From Sipunculus nudus (Eukaryota > Annelida > Sipuncula > Golfingiida > Sipunculidae), in the NCBI GenBank assembly GCA_026874595.1, contig CM049313.1, positions 35,801,159-35,865,158 on the forward strand: DNA of 64,000 nt, read 5' to 3'. Position 1 is the first letter of the stretch; each line of letters begins with the position of its first letter. The notes under the pieces are model-generated. The model was not told where the DNA came from. It saw nothing but the letters and a program-made list of their open reading frames with translations, and made no database searches. Shown here in pieces: positions 34,391-45,249 of this stretch. Both the position numbers and the translations under genes were made by a program.

Positions 34391-37312
34391 CAGAAACGTA
34401 TCAGAATATTCGCTAACGGCTCCCAGAAATTAATTGGATGAAAGTCTAAATTGGGACCCAACAAATTTGTGACATGAAAAACATTTTTATGACAGCATAC
34501 AACATCCGATTAACATCCGGCCAACGTGACCATTAATATACGTGACCAATGACCTTGATCTCCGGGCAATATCAAAATATGTTCCTTATTGTCCTGAATA
34601 GTTAATTTAATGGGACTGCTTAAAAACCAGTCATGGTAGAACATATGATAAAAAATAATTACATTCTTCCTTAATGTTGTTTTGTTTGTTTATTTTACAT
34701 GTATATGCTGAGACAGCGCTTTGGAACCGCAATTACATATGGAAAATCAATTTGTCCAGTTCTGCGTTTATATGCAAATACAAATGCGATAATGACAAAT
34801 GAAAATACATTTGCATTTGAACCAAAGCTTTGATATATATTTATTTTCTAAGGCCTTTCTCTAAGGTCTTTTTATTCGAATTTAATTTTCTGTCCCGAAA
34901 TCTGTCAACTTTCTTTAGGTTTGTCTAAAGTTCCTTTATTGTTGTCCCAGATTTTTCAAACGTTCTTACGTTTGTCCCCAAATCTCTCAACCTCCTTAAA
35001 ATAGTAAAAAATTCTCTAAACCTTTTTTTATATCTCTCAATCAAATTGAGCCTGAATACACACATTATAGTATCTTATACGCTTGACACAAACCAGAGAC
35101 ATAGAGAATTGACAGGTAAGAGCAATTAGTCACCAGATGTCGTCGCCTCGTGACCAGAGACAGGTGGCGGGCCGGCCTTTTCACGGTAGGCTGAACACTA
35201 ATTTATATGTTTTGCGCGCGCTCTATAAAAACAAGGGGAATTTGGGGTATTATTACCAAAATAACGGATCGTCTTACCAACGTACCTATATAACTATATG
35301 TTTGTACATGGCAAGTGTACAAATTTATGGATTATACATATGCATGTATACCTATGGATAACCACGCTGCTTTTAAGGTAAGAATTCGCAAATACATGAT
35401 ATATGCATTGTCTGATAATATCTTGTTACGTAATACTATCAAATTAATGTCAATAAAGACAAGTTTATTGCCTAGTCTAGAGAAGACACAGAGAAATAAT
35501 ATATTAAATATACACAACATAATGTTCATACAACATGCACAGTGTATATACTTGCTCTACTGCACACGGATACAATGAAAATATCTTCCAAGAAATTTGT
35601 TTAAACAAACCGGTTTTTCAGGAATGAAGTTGCGACTAAACAAATATTATCACATGTAGCCGTATTGTCTGGATGAAGTAAACAAAAAGAATACATGTTT
35701 CAATTGTACCCTAATTGAACCTCATGTAGGACGTAGAAGCTTATAGAGATTGATGAGTTTACTTTTTTTTCATATTTTGGTACATATTTTCTGTGGATGG
35801 ACCCACGTAGGCCCCTCGAGTGCAATACCAGCGATTTCATTGTTTTTCTTTTTCTCTTTTTCTCTTTCTTTTGCCAATTTCTATTTTCGCCAGGTATTCA
35901 ATTTGGCTGATTTTCAAAAGCTTAATTTGCACAGTATATTAGTCCTAGGTCACAGATATATGCACCTGATATCAAATTTTACCTTCATTTCCAATTATTG
36001 ATCCCCCATTATCGCTCAGTTGCGGACCTCGGGGTCGTGGGATTGGGGGATGGTAAGTGGAAGGTTTCCAGAGATATAATTAGTTTAGTTCGGATGTTTC
36101 GGGAGGGACTTTCACGACAGACTGTATTGTAAGGTTTTCCTTTCAACACAGGTGAAGAACACTCTGAGACATTATTCTGCTAAACCAGTCTGTTTCCTCT
36201 CTACGGGTCGCAATTTTGCAGCAATCGCTTTCAAACTTACACAGTTGATGGAAAATTTAAAATTACAGGAGCCTATTGTTTCTGGTCAATATAGGTCAAA
36301 GGTCAAGGTCAGTGTCATCAAAAGATTACAAAACGGTTTTTTCTTCATATCTGTGTTACTATTAGTCGTATCTACTTCAACCGTAGCTCATTTTAATCGT
36401 CATTCCAAGATCTTCTGGTGTGTAGCTGACTCAATTTGCGGTAACCAGTGTAACGCATTTTCGGGAAAAGTGCTGATATTTGAAAATAAGTAGTCTTATT
36501 TTTCTAACTTTGTCAGTTTTTAAGCTACAGAGGTCTAGTTTTTTGCATTAGGTAGCATTCAAATAGCACTAAAAGGTTGCATTAAAGTCTCGAATTATCT
36601 CGTATAATATCTCGTCAAACGAGATATTTCAAAATTTTATTCATCTTGCCCTGGAGGCCACAGTGTTGCAGGGATCTTTTTTTAAACTGACATATCTTAA
36701 GTCCTACACAAGTATCTCCTACACAAGCTGTGTTTCCATGTGCATGTGTATGCGTGAATAAATTGTGTTTCCATAAGTGCACTGGAGTGACGTAATTTCA
36801 CCAGAAATCCCTGAGAAGACTATATTTGAATATCGCTCCTGTTGCCAATTCCACGCATACATCGACACATATGCATATACGCTGACGGCTGCAAGGGAAC
36901 ACCACGGTAACAAGATCATTTCCACGCATATAAGCATATATATGCGAATATGCGCACATGCAAAAGACAGATTAAGAGGTACGCGTTGCCGAAGTTGAAA
37001 CCCATTGCGCCAAGAGGAGATGCCTCGTGTATATAGCTACGGTTTAATTAAGTGTCTTTTAATTCAACAGTATGATACTTTAAGTATCTGATAAATTATT
37101 AGTTAAGCAGATGTCCGTCTATTTTAAGGCCACTTTTCACAAAGCAGGTGCAATGTAAGTAAGAAATCTTTCGTAAAATATTCGATCAGTGAATCATGAA
37201 ACCTTTTTATATGAATCCTCGATATTAGCGGCAAAGTAAAATTACATCTGCTTGTGAATTACATCTGCTCTTTTCGTAATATATTGAAATTATTTATTGA
37301 TATAGAGTACTT
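34390..37312. other. Unique AT-rich stretch, nothing coding recognised
   Basis: Open frames up to 113 codons (36152-36493) lack known domains. The nuclear-receptor half-site cluster at 36293 lies here. Confidence 0.4.
36293..36311 (+). promoter_or_regulatory. Triple AGGTCA half-sites (DR1 + DR0)
   Basis: Three perfect AGGTCA hexamers at 36293-36298, 36300-36305 and 36306-36311. The first two form a DR1, the known site for HNF4/RXR/COUP-TF type nuclear receptors. Such strings also occur in invertebrate repeats, so function is not implied. Confidence 0.35.
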
Positions 37313-37392
37313 GTAAGAGAGAGAGAGAGAGAGACAGAGAGACAGAGAGACAGACAGAGATAGAGAGAGAGAGATTTGGGGAGGGGGGGGGG
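37313..37392. repeat. (GA)n/(GACA)n purine tract with poly(G)
   Basis: GA and GACA units to 37374, then a G-run broken by CGGC at 37378-37395. Confidence 0.93.
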
Positions 37393-38886
37393 CGGCGTGG
37401 TGTAATTTATTACTTAAGTGAAATTCTCAAAAATCCTCATCATCTTTGAAAATAATATAACTATTTTAGACCTGTTAAAAGGACATAATCAGGCGCAATA
37501 TGATGCCTATTCTTTTACACTATCAGTTCAGTTTTGCTTTATACAAAAGTTTCCCAGCAAAACCATCCCAGCACACAGTCTCAGTACTTCCATACGGCTG
37601 TTTAACACCTGTTAAGGATCTGCGTATTGGTAAACACAGTCCGCGTGAGTCTGTTTACGAGGTCCGATTGTGAGTCGCAAAACGCTATGATCCAGCCCGC
37701 AGGAATGTAATACATTTTATGTAGCCGGGCGATCGCGCCCGGAACACTGTGTATTAACACTCGTTTACAGAAGTAAGGAAACGATTTCAGGGCAAATTGT
37801 TTGGCAGGTATAAAATATTGTTTAAAGGAAAGAAGCTATTTTTCCTGTTAATTCAACATGCTTTACAGGTGATTGGCCCCTTTAATAATCACTATTCATG
37901 TCAACCAATAATAAAAAGATAGTAGTTAATGATTACTGGAAACTGAAGACACCTTATATACTGGAGGTGCCAAGGAAGCGACGATGCTAATTCTTATCTT
38001 AGAGTTATCTTCCTGTATGAGGTAATCATTTGCTCAGCTAGATTTTGTTATCTGAGCTCCAGGTACGACCCTTAATTTACCATCTGACCATCCGGCCGGC
38101 CGGCCGTTAACACACCTCTGTGGCAGCTACGCTTTCACATACCTCGATTCAGCGAGCCGCTCTGGTGTCTATTTCATGAATAATGAACCAGGCAATTAAA
38201 TCAATCAAATATCTCATGTACACCTGTTTTACGCGGCTGCCGGATAACGTTTAGTGCTGGTTCTTGACCAAACTTTGAAGCAGGATGTTTGAACTTGACA
38301 CGCAGAGAGTTCTTCCTGGTCATCCGCAAATGAAGTCATGGGACTTTAATTTTTACTAACGGATTGGAATTCTAAAATGACACTTGTGAAATATGTGATC
38401 AGTCTGTATATTAAAAAAAACATACAAAACACCAGATTTGATCTAGGACGACTATCATGAAATTGATGTACTTCCTAATCTTGAACGACATCAAATGCAG
38501 CAGAAGACTGGTTGAGTCACCTATAATTTCTTCAATTAATTTTGTAAGTGACATTGATTTATGATTCAACAGGGTGCAAATCGTAGTTCTTTGACACTAC
38601 GTTCCGGCTTCACATCAATGTATGATACGATTTATCTGGAGACTTGAATGGAGAGTAATGTGACTTATACTTTCTTAGTTAGCGGTCAAAGACACAGGTT
38701 TAAGCACTTCAGAAGCTCAGAAATCTAACCCTCAAAGCCCAAACATTCTAGCCATTAGATTTATTTTTATAATGCATATTTCACGAGGATAATCTATTCA
38801 GTATAAGCTGTTTTTCTAAAGGGTCCTGGACAAAAATAATTTATAGAATACATGCATGGTTTAACACAAATGAACAAAAATAAATG
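37393..38886. other. Unique stretch, possible conserved non-coding block
   Basis: Nothing coding seen. 38085-38250 combines a GGCCGGCCGGCC palindrome with homeobox-like words (AATAATGAACC, CAATTAAATCAATCAAAT), the texture of a developmental conserved element; this is only an impression. Confidence 0.3.
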
Positions 38887-38897
38887 CAAACATGTGA

Positions 38898-39207
38898 CTG
38901 ACTAAAAGTAAAATAGGCGCTCGAGCCAGTCAAAGGTCTTCGGAAAGTTAAGCCCGCACTGGCTCCCTCAGCAACGACAGAGTTTGACAGATTGAGTCAG
39001 TTTTACAGTTATATATTTAAGGCGAAAGTAGGAGATACTGATAGAGCTCAAAATCGCAGTGAGAGATGGAGGAAGCCGGAGAACCCGGAGAGAACCACCG
39101 ACCCTGGACGGGCAACTACAACCGATGCTCATGGGAGCACCTGGGATCGAACCCGGGCCGCTAGCGGTGAAGGCCGGGCGTTTTACGGCTCATCTATCCA
39201 GGCCCCC
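38898..39207 (-). mobile_element. Complete tRNA-derived SINE with target-site duplications
   Basis: Flanked by a perfect 11-bp direct repeat CAAACATGTGA at 38887-38897 and 39208-39218. Read on the minus strand, the head starts GGGGCCTGGATAGATGAGCC and carries a B box GGTTCGATCC (complement of 39144-39153) inside GCGGCCCGGGTTCGA. The TTCAC-to-CGGG stretch resembles tRNA-Glu by eye. Then comes a central block CCGGGTTCTCCGGCTTCCTC (complement around 39070-39092), of a type widespread in marine invertebrate SINEs, and an AT-rich 3' part. Length 310 bp. The A box is weak. No poly(A) tail. Confidence 0.85.
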
Positions 39208-40015
39208 CAAACATGTGAAATTTTGAAAATGTGACATTAAAATACAAATGCAATACAATTAAATGTATAAAATTATACACATAGGAGCAATGATAGTTAT
39301 TACATAGAATTATTAAACATTATCCAAAATTATCTTATATGCCATTAAAAATTGGTTAAAGTCGTTGCAGTATAGTTGATAATTTAATAATGAATATGGA
39401 TTCTAAAACTTACTCAATTAACTGCTTGAACAGAGATTTATATTAACTAATATTATTGACAGTTATTACACACTCATAGGGAGAACATTCCAATTGCTTG
39501 GCCAGGCATATATATGTAAGACTTGCTTTAAAGGATTCTTTTTTGGGGGTTTTGTTAGAAATAAATTTAATCTTAAGAAAAGCGAGTCTGATATGAAGTG
39601 TTAACAAAAGTTTAAAGCATGTGTAAACGAACAAGGTGCATTTCCAGTCAGGCATTTATAAAACGGCCATAGAAACAAAATATTGGTATCATTGATGAAC
39701 GTTCATCCAAATCCAATGTTTGGATAAGTGACAAAGAGGATACGTCAGTTTACGTTAAAACTTTACAGGCACACGGGCTGTGGTAAAATGTTCTTCGGAA
39801 CCCACGATTGAGTCCCTGTGACGTATATATTTATGTAATGTGACCTTTAAACATACTGTCAATGATCTCTCATTTGGGCAGGTCCGCGGGACCTCGGGCG
39901 CGCTTGTGCTCGAGTGGTTTTCCATGCTGGGCTGAGGGGCATGAGCCGAATTCAGCGGTGTAGTTCCTGATAGATGTGGCTGCAATAAACCTATTTTATA
40001 ATACCTCAGAACTTA

Positions 40016-40222
40016 TGGGAAAATGTGGAAGTTTCCCCTGTAGAAGCACTTTTTATTTCAGGTTATCGCTTCCATATTCAAATGCTGGCTTAACTCAGTT
40101 TACTCAGCATCGTTTCCGACAGTCAATGACAAAAAAAAAAAAAAAAAAACCGGACAGTTCAGAGGCGTGGTCACAGAAGAACTTGCGTGACAGTGGTAGA
40201 TGGTCACCACCTTCAATCATAA
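40016..40222 (+). mobile_element. Dispersed repeat family A, copy 4
   Basis: Matches CAGCATCGTTTCCGACAGT, GACAAAAA, TCACAGAAGAACTTGCGTGA, CAGTGGTAGATGG and CACCACCTTCAATCATAAT. The short internal A-run of other copies has grown here to about 20 A (40131-40149). The 5' end is uncertain. It is followed by (TA)n 25 bp downstream. Confidence 0.55.
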
Positions 40223-40247
40223 TACAGATGTCAGATTCAGCTGACGG

Positions 40248-40249
40248 TG

Positions 40250-40327
<78 letters not shown>
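40248..40327. repeat. (TA)n microsatellite between family A and hammerhead element
   Basis: Two (TA)n blocks separated by one CA step; about 39 units. Confidence 0.95.
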
Positions 40328-40329
<2 letters not shown>

Positions 40330-40359
40330 CTAATTTGAGGTTTCACTTTATATATACAG

Positions 40360-40446
40360 ATTCTAACCACATTCACCTGATGATCGGGTCGCATCCCGTG
40401 AAACAGACTTTTGTGAATTTACAGTGTTGTTTTTCTTCAGAGTTAT
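40360..40446 (+). mobile_element. 87-bp hammerhead-bearing dispersed element, copy 2
   Basis: Differs from 20041-20127 at two bases only: G-to-T at 40410 and A-to-T at 40420 (relative to copy 1). The left flank is unrelated to that of copy 1; the right flank is again (TA)n. Confidence 0.75.
40371..40418 (+). ncRNA. Hammerhead ribozyme, probably impaired
   Basis: Same stem I (ATTCAC 40371-40376 with GTGAAT 40413-40418), CTGATGA (40377-40383), stem II (CGGG 40385-40388 with CCCG 40395-40398) and GAAA (40400-40403). The base that should pair with C40404 in stem III is T40410 instead of G, so the first pair of stem III is lost and the triplet is UUU opposite C. The family's pairing rule at this position predicts weak or no self-cleavage. 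Confidence 0.65.
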
Positions 40447-40448
40447 TA

Positions 40449-40494
<46 letters not shown>
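40444..40494. repeat. (TA)n microsatellite 3' of hammerhead copy 2
   Basis: TTATTATATATG followed by about 18 TA units, starting at the last bases of the element. Confidence 0.95.
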
Positions 40495-40496
<2 letters not shown>

Positions 40497-41759
40497 CTAA
40501 TACAAAACAGCTGCCGTATTAGGATCTTGACGTCACTTCCTTTAATTTATAAAAGGACCCGCACAGGAGAAGCAAACATAAACCAAATATTTTATCTCTG
40601 CCCTTGGCCTCCTGTTACATACATTTATGGCAATGCCCTTTGCTTTTGAAAAAGGCATCAGTTTCAAAGTTTTTAAAGCGCGGGCATAAATTTAGATATC
40701 ATTCATGTATAATTTATTATGACCACGAAAAGTCTGATGGTGCTTTAAACCCCATATTTTTATTCCTCAACAGGAAGTGACTTAATGCAATGAGTTCCCG
40801 TTGCTCTGTCTTATTATCTAATTTCGGCTGCTTGAATGTCCGTGTATTATAAATCGTCAATGTCATTGTGATACTGTGCCAACGAATATTAGAATAAAAA
40901 ATAATTAATAGGAATCACCACAACATCTTGTCTGAATTATACGAACAATGACAAAAGCTGACACACTTGTGCCCGGGTCGACGCAAATGTATAAAGAGTG
41001 ATTATTTTGTTATTGTTTGACTTTGCGGAAATGTTCATTATATAGTTATAAACTCGCAACAATTTATGCCGTGTTAATTCATACAGTGAGCTTTGTATCA
41101 CACAAAACGTTTACTTGTTATAGCCGTGGTGTTATTAAATGCTGCAACGTAATATGTAACATCGTGTCATTAACCGCTGGCCCAAGGTTACAAGGACCAC
41201 AAAAGGTGGTAAACACGATGATTATTAACATACAGTAAGCTCCGCTTAATGAAAACCACGCTAATTGGAACTTTGGTTCATATATATAGCAGTCAGACTT
41301 GGTCTAAGTGTTAGTCTCGAAGCAAAATGAGCTCAGTCCCTGTCCTGGTTTGGACATCGAGATAAAAAAGAATTTAGGATTTAGAAAGTGTTAGTTATAC
41401 AAAACATACCAAGGGCGTCAGTACGGGGGGGGGGGTATTCACCCCAGCTTTTTTTAGCAAGGGTGGATGGTCAATGTAATCATCCCCCGGCCGTTCTATT
41501 TAATGAATAATATTTATATATTGGAAAAATATATTTATAAATAAAATGATAGACCTTGGTTCCATTTAGAACTGAGTTTACTATGGAATTTATGTATATC
41601 TAAACCTGGCATAGAATTAACCTATACATTCTAGTTATAGAATATATATATATATATTCCATAGCAAACCCATGAATTGACTATGGTACAAGGCATTTGA
41701 TGGATTGGTGATTGTAAGGCTTCAATGATAAATTTGAGATAGGTTTTCCTTACGACGAC
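40495..41759. other. Unique stretch, nothing coding recognised
   Basis: Contains a poly(G) run (41425-41437) and an internal palindromic (TA)n at 41640-41658. No gene seen. Confidence 0.4.
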
Positions 41760-42500
41760 CTTAGGCAATTTTTTTTCTTAAAATGCAAATTAGGACCGCT
41801 TCAATTTCGTAAGAACTAACCATGATAATTTGTCGAACATTGTGTATAGGACTAGGTTTTCATGGTCACAGATTCAAATGAAACAGCAGTAACAACATTT
41901 TATTTCGATTTCGTATTTGAATAAAGAATATAAAAATAAGGGTTGGGCCTTTGATGAAAAGGTTTTCTTTCTTAATTTTCGCTAGAACTAACTAAGATAT
42001 AACCATGGTCAAAGATTTAAATGAAACAATGATAAAAACGAATTATTTCGTAATTATAATTTTAATATGCAAGTTAGGGCCGCCATTGATGAAAAGTCTA
42101 CTTTCTTCGATATCCGAAAAACTGACTTGATAGCATTTTGTCTAGGCCTTGGTTTTCATGATCAAAGGTGCAAATTAAACATTACTTACAACAGTTTAGT
42201 AAGTATTTCAAATGTTATTATGCAAATTAGGGTCGCCATTTTTGAAGATTCTAATTTCTTTAATATGCCAAGAACTCCCCATGATACTTTGACAAACATA
42301 GACCTAGGTTTTCATGGTAAAAAGCCAATGAAACCATGTTAACTAATGTTGAGTCCGTGTTTAATAATTTACCATGAAAATAAGGGGACCCATTGATTAA
42401 AACTCTTTCTTCAATATTTCAGCTGGAAATCATGGTAACTGGTCAAACATTATTTCATGGCCAAGATTGTTAAAAGACCATCGGGAAAAAACTTTCAGAT
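41760..42500 (+). repeat. ~150-bp degenerate tandem repeat, forward copies
   Basis: Five diverged units with landmarks ATGCAAATTAGGGCCGCC, TGATGAAAAG, TTCTTTAATAT and CTAGGTTTTCATGGTCAAAG. The GCAAATTAGG landmark or its derivative falls at about 41784, 41934, 42068, 42220 and 42375. Confidence 0.75.
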
Positions 42501-42659
42501 AATCTTTCGCATGATCGAAATAACTAACCATAATATTTAGACATACATTATATCAAGACTTTTAAGTGTATTTTAGCATTTAGTTATCAAATGAAGGATT
42601 TCCTAAAGTAACAGCATTTTTGCAATCGTTTCGGAAGAAACTTCTAGAATATGATTTGA

Positions 42660-42745
42660 CCAGAACGTAGCCCAGTGGCAAGGACAATTGTTTTCGCCTC
42701 CAAGGCTTCGCTCTGAAGTCTTCCCGACAGGTTATGACCGTGCTA
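42660..42745 (+). mobile_element. Possible decayed tRNA-derived SINE head
   Basis: TAGCCCAGTGG at 42668-42678 is a full match to the Pol III A-box consensus. A weak B-box-like GGTTATGACC lies at 42730-42739, 62 bp on. No tRNA fold is evident. It sits between the forward and inverted ~150-bp repeats. Confidence 0.3.
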
Positions 42746-43599
42746 TTCACTACCCCGTGCATATTAAACCTAAAGTGAGATATTCATAAATTAATAAATT
42801 AATTACATGTAATTTATCATGTTTCTCTCTTTCAATGCACAGTTCCATCTTCAGCTGGGAATAAGTCCTTAGACACATGGTATATTCGACCAGTAGGTCC
42901 TCCTGGTCATATAATTTTCAAAGATCACAGACAAATATTATTTCCTTCATATGCAATTTAGGAAATTCATTATGGAAAAGTGTAAATATTAAAAAGAATT
43001 GTGTTTGAAAAATAAGTTGGCAACTATAATTATAGCTTTCAAAAGATCACGTTTGTATATTGTTAGATGCTTACCCTTTGTAAGATAAATAATCAGGATA
43101 GATGAAAATGGCAAGATAATTGAAAGCTGACAAAAATGCTATTCTAATCACCTATTTTATGTTTAATGCATTGGCTATAGACCCGGAATAGAATTTGTAG
43201 GGCATCTCAAGACCAGGAAGCGAGTATCTCGCCCACTCTCAATTATCTATGGAGCTAGATTTTTTTCGTATGATAAGAGTGTTTCATCAGATCCGTTCAA
43301 ATATAGGCCAGAATCAATGCTCTGTTTTGATTATTCATCAGTGTTTGAGAAATAACGTGTAATCTTACACTGAAGTGTATAATGTAGTATATCATAGGCA
43401 CGAATATGTTGATCAATGCCGCCGGACCGCTAAAGGCATATCAAGATAGGCATTATATAAACACAAACAGGCATTTTCCACCACTAGGATTATTAACGTT
43501 TGTCTGCCTTGGACAAATGTTTCCATTATTGTCGATCTTGGATATTGAAAAAAGTAGAATTATCATCCATGGCATTAAAGATGTGCATATTGAATTTCA

Positions 43600-43850
43600 G
43601 TTAAGCCAGTGTTCATATGGCTTCATTTTGAATCCTTGACCATGAAAACCTAAGTCTATAGACACGACATTTGACAAATTATCATGGTCAGTTTTGTAGA
43701 TATTGAGTTGTCGATATGGTTTCATTTTAATCTTTGACCATGAAAACCTTGGTCTAGAAAATTGAGATATTTTGAGATATCTAAGAAAGAATGTTCGTCA
43801 ATGGCGGCCCTAATTTGCATATTATTAAAATCACCAAAGATCGTGTTGAG
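43600..43850 (-). repeat. ~150-bp repeat family, inverted copies
   Basis: Reverse-complement landmarks: TTTGACCATGAAAACCTTGG at 43733-43752, a second CTTGACCATGAAAACCTAAG at 43635, and GGCGGCCCTAATTTGCAT at 43803-43820. These mirror the forward array 1.1-2 kb upstream, so the locus could form a large inverted repeat. Confidence 0.7.
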
Positions 43851-44198
43851 AACAACCCATCTAAAAATATCAGTTAACCCTACCATCACAAATCTATAAA
43901 AGAAGTCCTTGCACTATAGACAATTCATACAACTCGCCTACATACAACTCGACTAATACTGGAAACATAATACCTTATTTTTAAAACCTTATACTTAATT
44001 GTCTTATATTTGAAATATGTCACTCAGATAAGGATATGGATGAATCCATATGAAGGTATATATATATATATATCGTTTAACATATGTGTCCCGACATTTA
44101 TTACTCTTCTCTAGATCTAGAGACCCATGGCCTCTTTCTCGGTCTTGGTCTGGACTACAGCACTAGTCATCCTGGTGGATATAATTACGTAGGTTTTG

Positions 44199-44382
44199 GA
44201 TAGATGGCGTTGAATAGCCTCTTCGCGAAATAATCTAAATTTCACAGATAATTTTTTGGAGCATTTGGAAAACTTCCCCCTAGAATAAGCTTGGCATTCT
44301 TGCCGATACTACAAGACAAATAACTTTCTGGCCACAGGGTAATTGCGTGAGAAAGGTTGAATGCTACCACCGTCAATTATGA
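44199..44382 (+). mobile_element. Dispersed repeat family A, copy 2
   Basis: Shares GATAGATGGCG, GAATAGCCTCTTCGCGAAAT, GGCATTCTTGCCGA, GGCCACAGGGTAATTGCGTG and ACCACCGTCAATTATGAT with the other copies. Full length apart from small deletions. Confidence 0.7.
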
Positions 44383-45249
44383 TATAGATAACACAATATG
44401 CATTACATACATTTCTCTGCATTTAATTCAGAATTATGAATATACCAGGAATTGGCTTCCATCGATTTTTTTAATGATTACTACTAAAGTCCATGTTTCT
44501 GTTCAAAAACATCTTTCATACAGCGAAATACGCACTCAGACTTTATAATTTCTGATTAACGGCTTCCAGGACGTCTGTTTTTTACAATAGTTACCGGCTC
44601 TGAAGGAAGTCGTTCTGATGGTATCAAGCTTCCATAGTCTTCGTGAGTGGTTTTATCTGTGATTACCAATCTTGTCACTGGCCCAGTCAATATGGCGTGA
44701 ACCCTCAATATCAAAGCTATAGTGGTACATATAATACATGATATATTAACCCCATACTGCCGGGCGTGTTTTTTCCCCGTTTCTTACCCTCTTTGGTAAA
44801 AAAGGTCAAATAAAGCTATATGAGCTTCTTATTGTAAACGGGACTTCAGACACATCTAAAAGAGCGCATCCCTCAGCCATGCAAAAAAGAGACAGAGTAT
44901 CGGAAAACAGAAAAGATTGATTCTGCATCCGTGACCCAAATGAAAGTTATAAATTATTATCATGAACCACATAAAACAGGCTGATCACATAAACTTTTTT
45001 GGAGATTAGATAACAAATTACAAACAGTAAAACATACAGACAGATCTAGACACTAGAAAATTGTTGAATTATTTGTAACTATTGGTAAATATACCTTTTG
45101 AGCTGGAGCCTTGTAGCTGATGAATTGAGAAAATGCCTGAAACGGTCCTTCGCGGTTACTTAGCGAAAGATCTACCACTCTAAAGTGCGGTTTTCACGGG
45201 CACACGACCGATTTGCGAAGGATGCCAATGACGAAATATGGCAAAATCC
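44383..45249. other. Unique stretch, nothing recognised
   Basis: No repeats. The words CTGATGA and GAAAC occur near 45118-45150, but the intervening sequence cannot form the stem of a hammerhead. Confidence 0.45.

Noticed and set aside
41405-41480. Poly(G)-containing block as another copy of the 57 kb MITE
   Set aside because: Only G/C-run texture is shared; no matching ends.
45118-45150. CTGATGA followed by GAAAC, a possible hammerhead
   Set aside because: The 15-nt stretch between them cannot form stem II, and no stem I partner is present.
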